DNA of 64,000 bases from Brevibacterium sp. W7.2 (lineage in GTDB: Bacteria; Actinomycetota; Actinomycetes; Actinomycetales; Brevibacteriaceae). The stretch's first letter is position 1, and each line of letters starts with the position of its first letter. The position numbers were made by a program, and so were the translations under genes. Positions 25,229 through 32,360 of the stretch are shown in pieces. The notes below the pieces were generated by a model that worked only from the letters and a program-made list of their open reading frames with translations, ran no database searches and had not been told where the DNA came from. The stretch spans positions 2,790,001-2,854,000 of the forward strand of contig NZ_CP073089.1 in the NCBI RefSeq assembly GCF_018137945.1, written 5' to 3'.

Positions 25229-26014
25229 TCAGGTCTGGTGTCGAGCCACATCGGCGGCGAGCATCCCCGGCCACTCAGCGAGGTCGGCCGGTGTCCGGGC
25301 GACGATGAGCTCGGAGTGCGGGAGCACCGCGTGGAGAGCCTCGGCCGTGGAGAGCGGATGGGCGGGATCATCGGCCCACGCGAGGATCGTCGTGGGCGTC
25401 TCCACCCCGGCGAGCGCCTCGGGGGTGGGCAGGTCGCTGGCCGCGGCACCGCGGAGCACCGCGGGCAGGAGACGTTCGGGAACCTGCGGAGTGGTCTCCG
25501 GTGCGTCGGCGAGCGCCGGGGGTCGGACGGCGCTCGCCCCGACGGCCAGGTACTCGGCGATGCCGCCGCCGGCGACGAGGTCGGCCGCTTCGAGGTAGAC
25601 CTCGGCCTGCGCCGGACGCGTCTGCCAGGCCGTGGGCGGGACGACGAGGGTGAGACCGGAGAAGCGCCGCGGGTCGGCCACCGCGGCGTGGAGGAGGGTG
25701 GCTGCACCCATCGACGGGCCGACTCCGTGAACCGTCTCCCCGGGGAAGTGGAGGTCGAGGAGCGTGAGGAGGTCGACGGCCAGACGGGACCAGCGATAGT
25801 CGATGGCCGCGCTGCGGCCGGTCGATTCCCCGTGGCCGCGCGCGTCGTAGCGCAGCAGACGGGTGCCGCTGAGGCCGACGCCGAGGTCGAGGTGGAGCAC
25901 GCGGTCGCGAGCGCGCGACGACGTCAGACCGTGGAGTTGGACGACAGCTCGTCCGCCCTCGTCGCTGAGCTCGGCGGCGATGTCGGCACCGTCGACGGCA
26001 TGTCTCGACATCAC
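25229..26014 (-). CDS. Alpha/beta-hydrolase with exchanged C-terminus
   Basis: 261 residues. Oxyanion-hole motif QLHGLTSS and nucleophile elbow GPSMGAA with Ser101; the acid could lie in WADDPAHP. At the place where the catalytic His is usually found (GHL) the sequence reads ARTPADLAEWP, so activity is uncertain. The last five codons (ARHQT) come from the island side; the ancestral end is preserved at 11976-12046. A GTG at 26014 with GGAGG eight bases upstream or the next codon, ATG at 26011, starts the protein. Substrate unknown. Confidence 0.82.
   Translation of the reverse strand: MMSRHAVDGADIAAELSDEGGRAVVQLHGLTSSRARDRVLHLDLGVGLSGTRLLRYDARGHGESTGRSAAIDYRWSRLAVDLLTLLDLHFPGETVHGVGPSMGAATLLHAAVADPRRFSGLTLVVPPTAWQTRPAQAEVYLEAADLVAGGGIAEYLAVGASAVRPPALADAPETTPQVPERLLPAVLRGAAASDLPTPEALAGVETPTTILAWADDPAHPLSTAEALHAVLPHSELIVARTPADLAEWPGMLAADVARHQT
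25248..25299. repeat. Right copy of the 52-bp direct repeat flanking the inositol island
   Basis: Identical to 11995-12046; it lies within the 3' end of the alpha/beta-hydrolase coding sequence. The interval between the two copies is 13.2 kb and holds only the inositol operon and its lacI regulator. Confidence 0.9.
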
Positions 26015-26059
26015 GGACCAGACCTCCCCACCTGCGGCTCCCTGCCGTGGCTCTCACGT

Positions 26060-26065
26060 TAGAGT
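26060..26065 (+). promoter_or_regulatory. -10 box of a leaderless promoter
   Basis: TAGAGT is placed six bases before the ATG at 26072, the same spacing as in the gntR, HNH and esterase genes; no Shine-Dalgarno sequence is seen. Confidence 0.45.
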
Positions 26066-26071
26066 AGCGAC

Positions 26072-27811
26072 ATGCGTTTGACCAACGTGTCTCACCTCAA
26101 CCTCCCGTTCGGCCGCCTCTACGGCTACGACGTCGTGACCGGGCCGCTCGGACGCAGGCGCCCGATCTCGTTCGACCAGCAGCGGCATGTGGCCGCCGGG
26201 GCCCGCCCCGGATCGTGGATGGCGCTCTCGCTGCGCCTGCCCGGCGACGTCGACCGCGATGCTCTCGCCGCCGCCTGGTGGGCGGTCATGCAACGGCACG
26301 GCACCCTGCGCACGGCGTTCTTCACCGATGACGACAACGAGGTGGGTCTCGCCGAGGTCGAGCTCCTGTCCGGTGGCTGGCGTGAGCATGCGATCGCCCA
26401 GGGCGAGGCCGTCAACAGCGCCCTGCGCAGCGTCCTCGATGAGGCGTGCACCCCGTTCGCCCGGCCCTCCCACCGCCTCTGCGTGCTCGAGACCGCGGCC
26501 GGGTCGACCGTCATCATCGGGGCCGACCATGCGCACGTCGACATGTGGTCGATGCTCGTCATCGCCCGTGATCTCCTCTCCGCACTCTCGGCGATCACCC
26601 TCGGCGAGGACCCCGACCTCGATCCCGCCCCGGCGTTCTACGAGCACACCCTGGCCCTGTCCGAACCGGGACCCCCGCCGGAGCGGGTGAGCTCGCGGTG
26701 GCGGGAGATCCTCGAGGCCGGTGGGGGCTTCATGCCCCGCTTCCCGCTCCCCCTCGGTGAGTCGACCGCGCACCTCGAGCGGGTCGTCGTCCGCGATGTC
26801 TTCGACGTCCACTCCTCGGCGGCGTTCTCCGCCGAGGCCCGGGCCGAGGGTGTCTCGACCCTGACCTTGGCGCTCTCGGCGATGGCGGAGATCACCCGGG
26901 AGGTCGGCGGCGGTCCGCTGCGCGCGGTCTTCCCCGTCCACAGCCGGTATGAGGAGCGGTGGAACGACGCCGTCGGCTGGTTCATCACGAACTCGGTCCT
27001 CGAGATCACCGACCCGGCCCCGCGGGCGAGCGCGGCAGCGGTGCGGGAGGCCATCGACCTCGGCTCCCATCCCCTCGCCGAGGTGCTCGCACCGTGGGGC
27101 GGCATGCCCGAGGCCCCGGGGATGTTCGCGATCTCCTGGCTCGACCTGCGCAGGCTGCCGGTGCGCATCGATTCGACGGGGCTCGACGCCCAGTACGTGG
27201 GCGCGACGATCCGCACCGACGGGGTGATGCTGTGGTTCATCCTCGACGAGAACGGCCTCCACCTGCGGTGCCGGTACCCCGATTCCGAGCAGGCCCGTGC
27301 CAACGTCGGCGGGTGGCTCGATGCGCTCGTCGCCCGGATGCAGGACATCGCCGCGACATCCTCAGGCGACGCCCTGCGCGTGGCCGGCGAGGAGTTCCGC
27401 GTCTCACGGGCCCGCCGCGGTGACGTGCCCGCGATCCTCACTCTCCTCGAAGGCGATGCTCCCGGCGCCGAGGTGCTCGACCGCCTCCATGCCGCGATCA
27501 CCCGGGATCGCGCCCACTACCTCGCCGTCGTCCGCGATGAGCGCGCCGAGGTCGCCGGGACAATGCAGCTGACGTTCGTTCCCGGGTTCTCCCACGGCGG
27601 GGCGCTGCGGCTGGAGATCGCCGGGTTCCGCGCGCGTTCGTACGAACTCGGGGAGGCGATGCTCGCGTGGGCGCATGAGCAGGGCCGCAACCGCGGGGCC
27701 GATGTCGCGCAGATGACGACGGAGGTCGATTCGGAGCTCGTCACCGCCCTCGGCTACACGCCCGAGCAGGGGCGGTTCGTCCGCCGACTGGCCGGTGACG
27801 ACGATGGGTGA
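26072..27811 (+). CDS. Condensation-domain-like acyltransferase fused to a GNAT-like domain
   Basis: 579 residues, no signal peptide. Residues 1 to about 430 look like the NRPS condensation/PapA-type acyltransferase fold, with DQQRH near residue 35 and the active-site motif in the form DHAHVDMWS (152-160), that is DHxxxDM where HHxxxDG is usual, so the key His153 is kept. From about residue 445 a separate domain begins (FRVSRARRGDVPAIL ... EVAGTMQLTFVPGF ... GEAMLAWAHEQGRNRG) that resembles GNAT N-acetyltransferases. There is no carrier or adenylation domain nearby. It may acylate a small molecule or lipid; both domain calls come from reading the sequence only. Confidence 0.6.
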   Translation: MRLTNVSHLNLPFGRLYGYDVVTGPLGRRRPISFDQQRHVAAGARPGSWMALSLRLPGDVDRDALAAAWWAVMQRHGTLRTAFFTDDDNEVGLAEVELLSGGWREHAIAQGEAVNSALRSVLDEACTPFARPSHRLCVLETAAGSTVIIGADHAHVDMWSMLVIARDLLSALSAITLGEDPDLDPAPAFYEHTLALSEPGPPPERVSSRWREILEAGGGFMPRFPLPLGESTAHLERVVVRDVFDVHSSAAFSAEARAEGVSTLTLALSAMAEITREVGGGPLRAVFPVHSRYEERWNDAVGWFITNSVLEITDPAPRASAAAVREAIDLGSHPLAEVLAPWGGMPEAPGMFAISWLDLRRLPVRIDSTGLDAQYVGATIRTDGVMLWFILDENGLHLRCRYPDSEQARANVGGWLDALVARMQDIAATSSGDALRVAGEEFRVSRARRGDVPAILTLLEGDAPGAEVLDRLHAAITRDRAHYLAVVRDERAEVAGTMQLTFVPGFSHGGALRLEIAGFRARSYELGEAMLAWAHEQGRNRGADVAQMTTEVDSELVTALGYTPEQGRFVRRLAGDDDG

Positions 27812-28937
27812 CTCCGATCCTCGCCGAGGCGGTCCCCGGCTCCTGACCTCAGCCGACGGTTCGCGGTCGGTCAGGACACGGACGACACGCCCTGGGCGCT
27901 CCTCGCGCACCCGTCTCGAGTCGCTGGCGACGAGGCTGTCGGTCATCGCCTTCGTCATCGTCGCGCTCGGGGTGGGCGTCTCGATCCGCGGTGAGACCAT
28001 TCCGCTCGGCGGGGAGGACTCCCTCGGCGCACTGACGGGATGGTGGACAGCACTGACGGCGGGACTGGGATTCGGCCTGTCGTACCTCCTCGCGGGCCGG
28101 CGGACGGAGCTGGCGTGGCGACGACGGCTGCCGCTGGTCAAACGCGCCCTCGATCTCCTCGCCCTCACCTCGGCGGTGGCGCTCGTCGCCAACATCGCGA
28201 TGCACGCGATCTTCCAGGTCTTCCAGCTCGGCTTCCTCGGCCTCGAAGTCGACTGGCTCGGCGGTGCCGCACTGGCCGGGGCGGCCGCCTCTGTGATGAC
28301 GTACTTCGCCGTGGTCATCGGCGATGAGGTGACGAGCGTGGTCGTCGTCGGTCTCGTCGTCACGGGGCTGTTCATGGGCACGCTGGCGTCGATGATCCAG
28401 TCCCCGGAGGCGACGTGGTGGCAGTTCCACTTCTCGCGGCTGGGCAATGACACCGGCGTCAATGGGTATCAGTTCAACGTCTCGCTGCTCATCACCGGTC
28501 TGCTGCTGACGACGCTGGCGAACTTCATCGGCCGCGACATCGACCTCGGGCTGCGGCACCGCGGCATCCGGGAGCCAGGGCGCGTGACCGTGCTGACGTG
28601 GGAGTTCGCGGCGATCGGTATCTGCATGATCGTCGTCGGGCTGGTTCCCGACGCCGTGAACTTCCCCGTGCACGTCAGCGCGGGGGCGGGGATGGTCGTG
28701 GCCTTCGTCGCGTTCTTCCTCACCCTGCTCCGGATGATTCCCGGTCTCCCCCGCGACTTCACGGCGACGTCGTTCACGGTCATCGCCGCGATCGCCGTGT
28801 CCATCGCACTGTGGGTGCCGCTGGGCTACTACAACCTCACGGGCATGGAGACGATGGCCGCAGGGGTCCTCTTCGCGTGGCTCTTCCTGCTCGCGCGGAT
28901 GACGCGCGCATATGCGGAGCCGCCGGTGACGGCTTAG
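27804..28937 (+). CDS. Integral membrane protein, function unknown (DUF998-like)
   Basis: 377 residues with about ten hydrophobic segments after a basic, unstructured N-terminus of about 40 residues. No catalytic motif was recognised; the layout with HFSRLGNDTG between two spans and a phosphate-poor loop pattern recalls DUF998 membrane proteins, at low confidence. It overlaps the end of the acyltransferase gene by 8 bp (ATG at 27804; a GTG at 27795 is also possible), so the two may be co-expressed, perhaps acting on the same lipid or metabolite. Confidence 0.65.
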   Translation: MGDSDPRRGGPRLLTSADGSRSVRTRTTRPGRSSRTRLESLATRLSVIAFVIVALGVGVSIRGETIPLGGEDSLGALTGWWTALTAGLGFGLSYLLAGRRTELAWRRRLPLVKRALDLLALTSAVALVANIAMHAIFQVFQLGFLGLEVDWLGGAALAGAAASVMTYFAVVIGDEVTSVVVVGLVVTGLFMGTLASMIQSPEATWWQFHFSRLGNDTGVNGYQFNVSLLITGLLLTTLANFIGRDIDLGLRHRGIREPGRVTVLTWEFAAIGICMIVVGLVPDAVNFPVHVSAGAGMVVAFVAFFLTLLRMIPGLPRDFTATSFTVIAAIAVSIALWVPLGYYNLTGMETMAAGVLFAWLFLLARMTRAYAEPPVTA

Positions 28938-29019
28938 ACTCGCTGACGGGCTCGGCAGACTCGCGCACGTGTGCGAGGCCGCCTGCCTGAACCGCCCGTC
29001 CTCACTCCTGGAGCGCACT

Positions 29020-29442
29020 GTGCCAGATTGGCTCGTCATCGTCCTCTCGGTCATCGCGGGACTGCTCGTGCTCTGGCTCGCCCTCATCGTCATCCTGTGG
29101 GTCCAGCAGCGGCGCCTCGGCAGGACCGTGAACTGGCGGGAGATCGTGCGTCTCGTCCCCGACGTCGTCCGCCTCATCAGGCGTCTGGCCGCCGATCCGC
29201 AGACGCCGACGGGCACGCGGTGGATGCTCGGCGGACTGCTCGCCTACCTGCTGCTGCCGATCGACGTAGTGCCCGACTTCATCCCGGTGCTCGGGTACGC
29301 CGATGATGCGATCGCCGTCGTCATCGTCCTGCGCTTCGCGATCCGCCATGCGGGCATGGAAAGCATCGAGAAGCACTGGCCCGGCACCGAGGCGGGTCTG
29401 CAGAGCCTGCTCACGCTGACGAACGCGAAACGGCAGGGGTAG
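29020..29442 (+). CDS. DUF1232 (YkvA-like) membrane protein
   Basis: 140 residues. One membrane span at the N-terminus (LVIVLSVIAGLLVLWLALIV), a basic stretch, then the DUF1232 core YLLLPIDVVPDFIPVLGY with the conserved ADDAIAV. The function of the family is unknown. The GTG at 29020 was chosen because GGAG stands six bases upstream; the frame is open further but has no site there. Confidence 0.82.
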   Translation: MPDWLVIVLSVIAGLLVLWLALIVILWVQQRRLGRTVNWREIVRLVPDVVRLIRRLAADPQTPTGTRWMLGGLLAYLLLPIDVVPDFIPVLGYADDAIAVVIVLRFAIRHAGMESIEKHWPGTEAGLQSLLTLTNAKRQG

Positions 29443-29541
29443 GCGGACGCGCGGGTCAGCGATCGGGTGAGCGAACAGCCACGGGAACGGACGAACACGC
29501 GCGTGAACGTACGCCCCAGGTACGCTCCACGCTGGTATCCC

Positions 29542-29610
29542 GCCGCTCGTTCAACACTTGGCGCGTTCATCACCGCTCCGGCGACGCCGCGGCCGCTCGT
29601 TCAACACTTG
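29542..29610. repeat. 19-bp direct repeat pair
   Basis: GCCGCTCGTTCAACACTTG occurs at 29542-29560 and at 29592-29610, 50 bp apart. The second copy runs into the left arm of the inverted repeat at 29601-29658. Confidence 0.75.
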
Positions 29611-29658
29611 ACGTGAAAATCGCGCCTTCGGGGACGACATTTTCACGCGAACTGTTGA
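29601..29658. repeat. Interrupted 58-bp inverted repeat
   Basis: TCAACA, five unpaired bases, CGTGAAAAT, an 18-base loop, ATTTTCACG, five bases and TGTTGA. The paired segments are perfect complements, giving a two-part stem with a symmetric internal loop. The inner AT-rich arms stand out from the G+C-rich surroundings. Confidence 0.7.
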
Positions 29659-29780
29659 TCGAGGGGCCGCCCTGTCGATTCAGGGCCGCTCGAGCGCCGG
29701 CCCGCGGGGTGTTGTGGATGTACTTGACGAGTGGTTTCAAAGCGCATCGTAACCGCATTATCGGCGGTGGCTGAGAATTG

Positions 29781-29823
29781 AAAACGCCCCCCACCCGGAA
29801 CAATCTTCCCAGGTGAGGGGCTT
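29781..29823 (-). terminator. Rho-independent terminator after tRNA-Met
   Basis: On the minus strand CCCCTCACC pairs with GGGTGGGG around a short loop and is followed by CGTTTTC, directly downstream of the tRNA-Met 3' end. Confidence 0.75.
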
Positions 29824-29829
29824 ATCGAG

Positions 29830-29903
29830 TAGCGCGGGGGAGGCTCGATCTCCCGACCTCACGATTATGAGTCGTGCGCTCTAACCAGCTGAGCTACCGC
29901 GCC
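29830..29903 (-). tRNA. tRNA-Met (CAT)
   Basis: 74-nt cloverleaf: acceptor GGCGCGG pairing with CCGCGCT, D-arm TAGCTCAGCTGGTTAGAGC, anticodon loop CTCATAA with anticodon CAT, T-arm GGTCGGGAGATCGAGCC region, discriminator A. The 3' CCA is not encoded. The D-arm and acceptor favour elongator Met; a CAT-reading tRNA-Ile is the alternative. Confidence 0.9.
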
Positions 29904-29938
29904 TCGAATCAAGCGCCGCGGTTTTCACGCGGCACGAG

Positions 29939-30011
29939 AGCCCCGAAAGGGAATCGAACCCTTGACCTTCTCCTTACCATGGAGATGCTCTGCCGACTGA
30001 GCTATCGGGGC
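29939..30011 (-). tRNA. tRNA-Thr (GGT)
   Basis: 73-nt cloverleaf: acceptor GCCCCGA with TCGGGGC, anticodon stem TCTCC/GGAGA around the loop ATGGTAA (anticodon GGT), and T-loop GGTTCGATTCC. CCA is not encoded. It lies 35 bp upstream of tRNA-Met and is probably co-transcribed with it. Confidence 0.92.
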
Positions 30012-30021
30012 AACAGGTAAG

Positions 30022-30051
30022 AATTTACACGGGGTTGCGCGACCGGGGCAA
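30022..30051 (-). promoter_or_regulatory. Promoter of the tRNA-Thr/tRNA-Met unit
   Basis: Minus-strand TTGCCC (30046-30051) and TAAATT (30022-30027) with an 18-base spacer, ending 11 bases before the tRNA-Thr 5' end. Confidence 0.55.
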
Positions 30052-30159
30052 ATCCGTCCCCGGTGACCTCACTCACAGGCCACCCCGCCCAGGCCCCTCC
30101 CCTGCGTCGCGCCGGAGCCGCAGCACCATCGGTGCCGCCGCTCGGCCCCGCTCGGATGC

Positions 30160-30960
30160 CTATTTCACGGGGTCGAACCGACCCGCGAGGAACCCCTGGA
30201 GCCGGCCCGGATGATTCGTGATGATCCCGTCGACCTCGGCGTCGAGGAGCTCCCGCCACTCGTTCATCTCATCGGCCGTCCACACGAACACCCCGAGGTC
30301 GTTGTCCCGGATCTCCTTGACGATCGACTTCCGCAGCGAGAATCCCCTGAACGACGGATTGATCGCCACCGCACCGAGGCTGCGGGCCGTGGCGATGTCC
30401 TCGGGCCGGGGCACCATGCGCAGGAGGAACCGGGTGACCATCGGCAGCAGGTCACGGCATGTGGCCAGCGTGTCGGTGTTGAACGCCTGGACGACCATGC
30501 GATCGGCGGTGCCGGTCTCGACGACGAGTTCGGAGATCCTCGCCACCGCCCCCGGCGACCACTCCCCCTTGAGCTCAAGGAGGAGTTCGCCGCCTCGGTG
30601 CTGGATGTCGCGCATCACCGCCGCGAGCGTCGGGATCCGGATGCCCATGAACCCCGGTCCCATCCACGACCCCGCGTCGACGAACGAGAGCTCCTCAGCC
30701 GTGAGCTTGACGACCGGGCCCTTGCGGTTCGTCGTCCGGTCGAGGTCGGGGTCATGGAGGATGACCGGGACCCCGTCGGCACTCGTCGAGGCGTCGACCT
30801 CGATGAAGTCGACGTCGAGCGCTCGCGCAGCATCGACGGCGGCCAGACTGTTCTCGGGAACGACGGCCGAATATCCGCGGTGGGCGATGACGAGCGGGCG
30901 CGTGCCCGAGCCGGGTCGCTCGGTGATGCCCCGCTCGCGCAGGAACTGGAGAAAGCTCAT
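30160..30960 (-). CDS. Glycerophosphodiester phosphodiesterase
   Basis: 266 residues, TIM-barrel GDPD family; hydrolyses glycerophosphodiesters to glycerol-3-phosphate and an alcohol. Family residues present: HRG at 27-29, PEN at 35-37, Glu54 and Asp56 (FIEVDAS) and the catalytic HD at 69-70 (VILHDPD). LLLELKGEW and VFVWTADEMNEW are later family motifs. No signal peptide is visible, so it is probably cytoplasmic. It stands divergent from the permease at 31188. Confidence 0.92.
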   Translation of the reverse strand: MSFLQFLRERGITERPGSGTRPLVIAHRGYSAVVPENSLAAVDAARALDVDFIEVDASTSADGVPVILHDPDLDRTTNRKGPVVKLTAEELSFVDAGSWMGPGFMGIRIPTLAAVMRDIQHRGGELLLELKGEWSPGAVARISELVVETGTADRMVVQAFNTDTLATCRDLLPMVTRFLLRMVPRPEDIATARSLGAVAINPSFRGFSLRKSIVKEIRDNDLGVFVWTADEMNEWRELLDAEVDGIITNHPGRLQGFLAGRFDPVK

Positions 30961-30997
30961 GCCTCCACCCTAATTCCAAAGCAGTCATGCCACGCAC

Positions 30998-31123
30998 GCG
31001 AATCGGAGAACATCGCCGATCTTGCATTCTGGATACTCGGTGCTCTATCCCCGCCGCCCAGGAGTAACGTACGCTTCTGAGAATCGGTGAACATCTCGGA
31101 ATCCGGGATGGCGATTCTCCGAT
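30998..31123. repeat. Imperfect repeats in the divergent GDPD/permease promoter region
   Basis: A 22-bp direct repeat of the form GNGAATCGGNGAACATCNCNGA occurs at 30998-31019 and 31079-31100, 81 bp apart, and an inverted relative (GCGATTCTCCGATC) follows at 31111-31124. They could be binding sites for one regulator; no known riboswitch consensus was recognised. Confidence 0.45.
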
Positions 31124-31187
31124 CCGACACCGCACCACCGCAGTCCGCAACCGCTCCACCACCCTGTCGCTTGACGAAAGGTTCGCC

Positions 31188-32360
31188 ATGGAGGCCATCT
31201 TCGCCGCCACGATCCTCCTCGCCTTCATCGCCCTCGGCGAGTTGGTCTCGATCTGGTCGAAGGCCCGCATTCCCAGCCTGCTCGTCGCGATGCTCGGCGT
31301 CTTCATCTTCGCGAAGATCGGCATCGTGCCCGAATCCGTCGTCGACGACTCGATGCTCGTCCAGATCTACACGATCCTCGTCGCCCCGCTGCTCTTCCAC
31401 ATGGGCACTCTCATCCCCCTGCGCATCATGCTCAAGCAGTGGCGTTCGGTCATCATCGCTGTCTCCGGCATGCTCGTCGCCGTCCTCCTCATCCTCTTCA
31501 TCGTCGCGCCGCTCTTCGGCTTCGAGACATTCGTCGCCGGGTCCGGCCCGCTGGCCGGCGGCATCGTCGCCACGAGCCTGACGACCGAGGGCCTGACCGC
31601 CGCGGGCGCCGCCTCGTCGATCATCGTCCTCCCGGCGCTCGTCCTCATGCTCCAGTCGCTGCCGTCGATGCCGCTGACGAACTTCCTCCTGCGCCGGTAT
31701 GCGACGAAGCTGCGCGACAGCGGCGAACTCCACGAGATGGCGCTGGCCCACCACGAGGAGGAACAGGAGGCGGCGACTAAGAAGAAGCTCATCACCCTGC
31801 CCTCCTACCTCGTCGACAATCAGCTGTTCATGCTTTTCCTCATCCTCGTCGGCGGTTCCCTGGCCACCCTGCTCGCGATTCCCACGCAGATCCCGTCGTC
31901 GATCCTCGCGCTCATCCTCGGCATCCTCGCCACCGCGATCGGGCTGTCCCCGGACAGGGCGATGGAGCGCTCGAACTCGTTCGGCATCGCGATGGCCGGT
32001 GTCATCGCGATCGTCATGGCCCCGCTCGTGACCGCGTCCGTCGAGGACGTCCTCCGCGCCTTCCTGCCGACCGTGACGATCCTCGTCGTCGGCGGCGCCG
32101 GCATCGTCATCGGCGGGTTCATCGCGACGAAGCTGCTGCGCTGGCGGGCGCCGCTGGGCATGTCCGTGGCCCTGACGGCGATGTACGGCTTCCCCGCCGA
32201 CTACCTGCTCACCAATGAGGTCGCCCGGTCGATCGCCCGCGACGACGATGAGAAGGAGGCCCTCCTCAACGTCATGCTCCCGCCGATGCTCGTCGGCGGA
32301 TTCACCTCGGTGAGCGCTGGGTCCGTCGTCATCGCCAGCGTCCTCGTGGGTCTGCTGTGA
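31188..32360 (+). CDS. Multi-spanning permease, substrate unknown
   Basis: 390 residues with about ten to twelve hydrophobic segments, a hydrophilic loop near residues 170-205 (LLRRYATKLRDSGELHEMAL then EEEQEAATKKK) and glycine-rich re-entrant-like stretches such as GGIVATSLTTEGLTAAGAASS. The two-fold layout recalls Na+-coupled transporters, but I cannot assign a family. It overlaps the M20 amidohydrolase gene by four bases (GTGA), so it most likely imports that enzyme's substrate, an N-acyl amino acid or a peptide-like compound. Confidence 0.7.
   Translation: MEAIFAATILLAFIALGELVSIWSKARIPSLLVAMLGVFIFAKIGIVPESVVDDSMLVQIYTILVAPLLFHMGTLIPLRIMLKQWRSVIIAVSGMLVAVLLILFIVAPLFGFETFVAGSGPLAGGIVATSLTTEGLTAAGAASSIIVLPALVLMLQSLPSMPLTNFLLRRYATKLRDSGELHEMALAHHEEEQEAATKKKLITLPSYLVDNQLFMLFLILVGGSLATLLAIPTQIPSSILALILGILATAIGLSPDRAMERSNSFGIAMAGVIAIVMAPLVTASVEDVLRAFLPTVTILVVGGAGIVIGGFIATKLLRWRAPLGMSVALTAMYGFPADYLLTNEVARSIARDDDEKEALLNVMLPPMLVGGFTSVSAGSVVIASVLVGLL

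Larger units (their letters stand above)
29443..29780. other. Gene-free stretch with repeats and a large dyad
   Basis: No credible coding sequence between the DUF1232 gene and the tRNA terminator. It holds a 19-bp direct repeat (29542-29560 and 29592-29610) and an interrupted inverted repeat at 29601-29658. Proximity to two tRNA genes makes a decayed integration site or an unrecognised structured RNA possible. Confidence 0.6.

Noticed and set aside
12047..25247. Prophage or conjugative element as carrier of the inositol island
   Set aside because: No integrase, transposase, phage or transfer gene between the repeats; only catabolic genes and lacI.
30961..31187. Cyclic-di-AMP or other riboswitch before the permease
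   Set aside because: The repeats do not match a consensus I know; recorded only as repeats.
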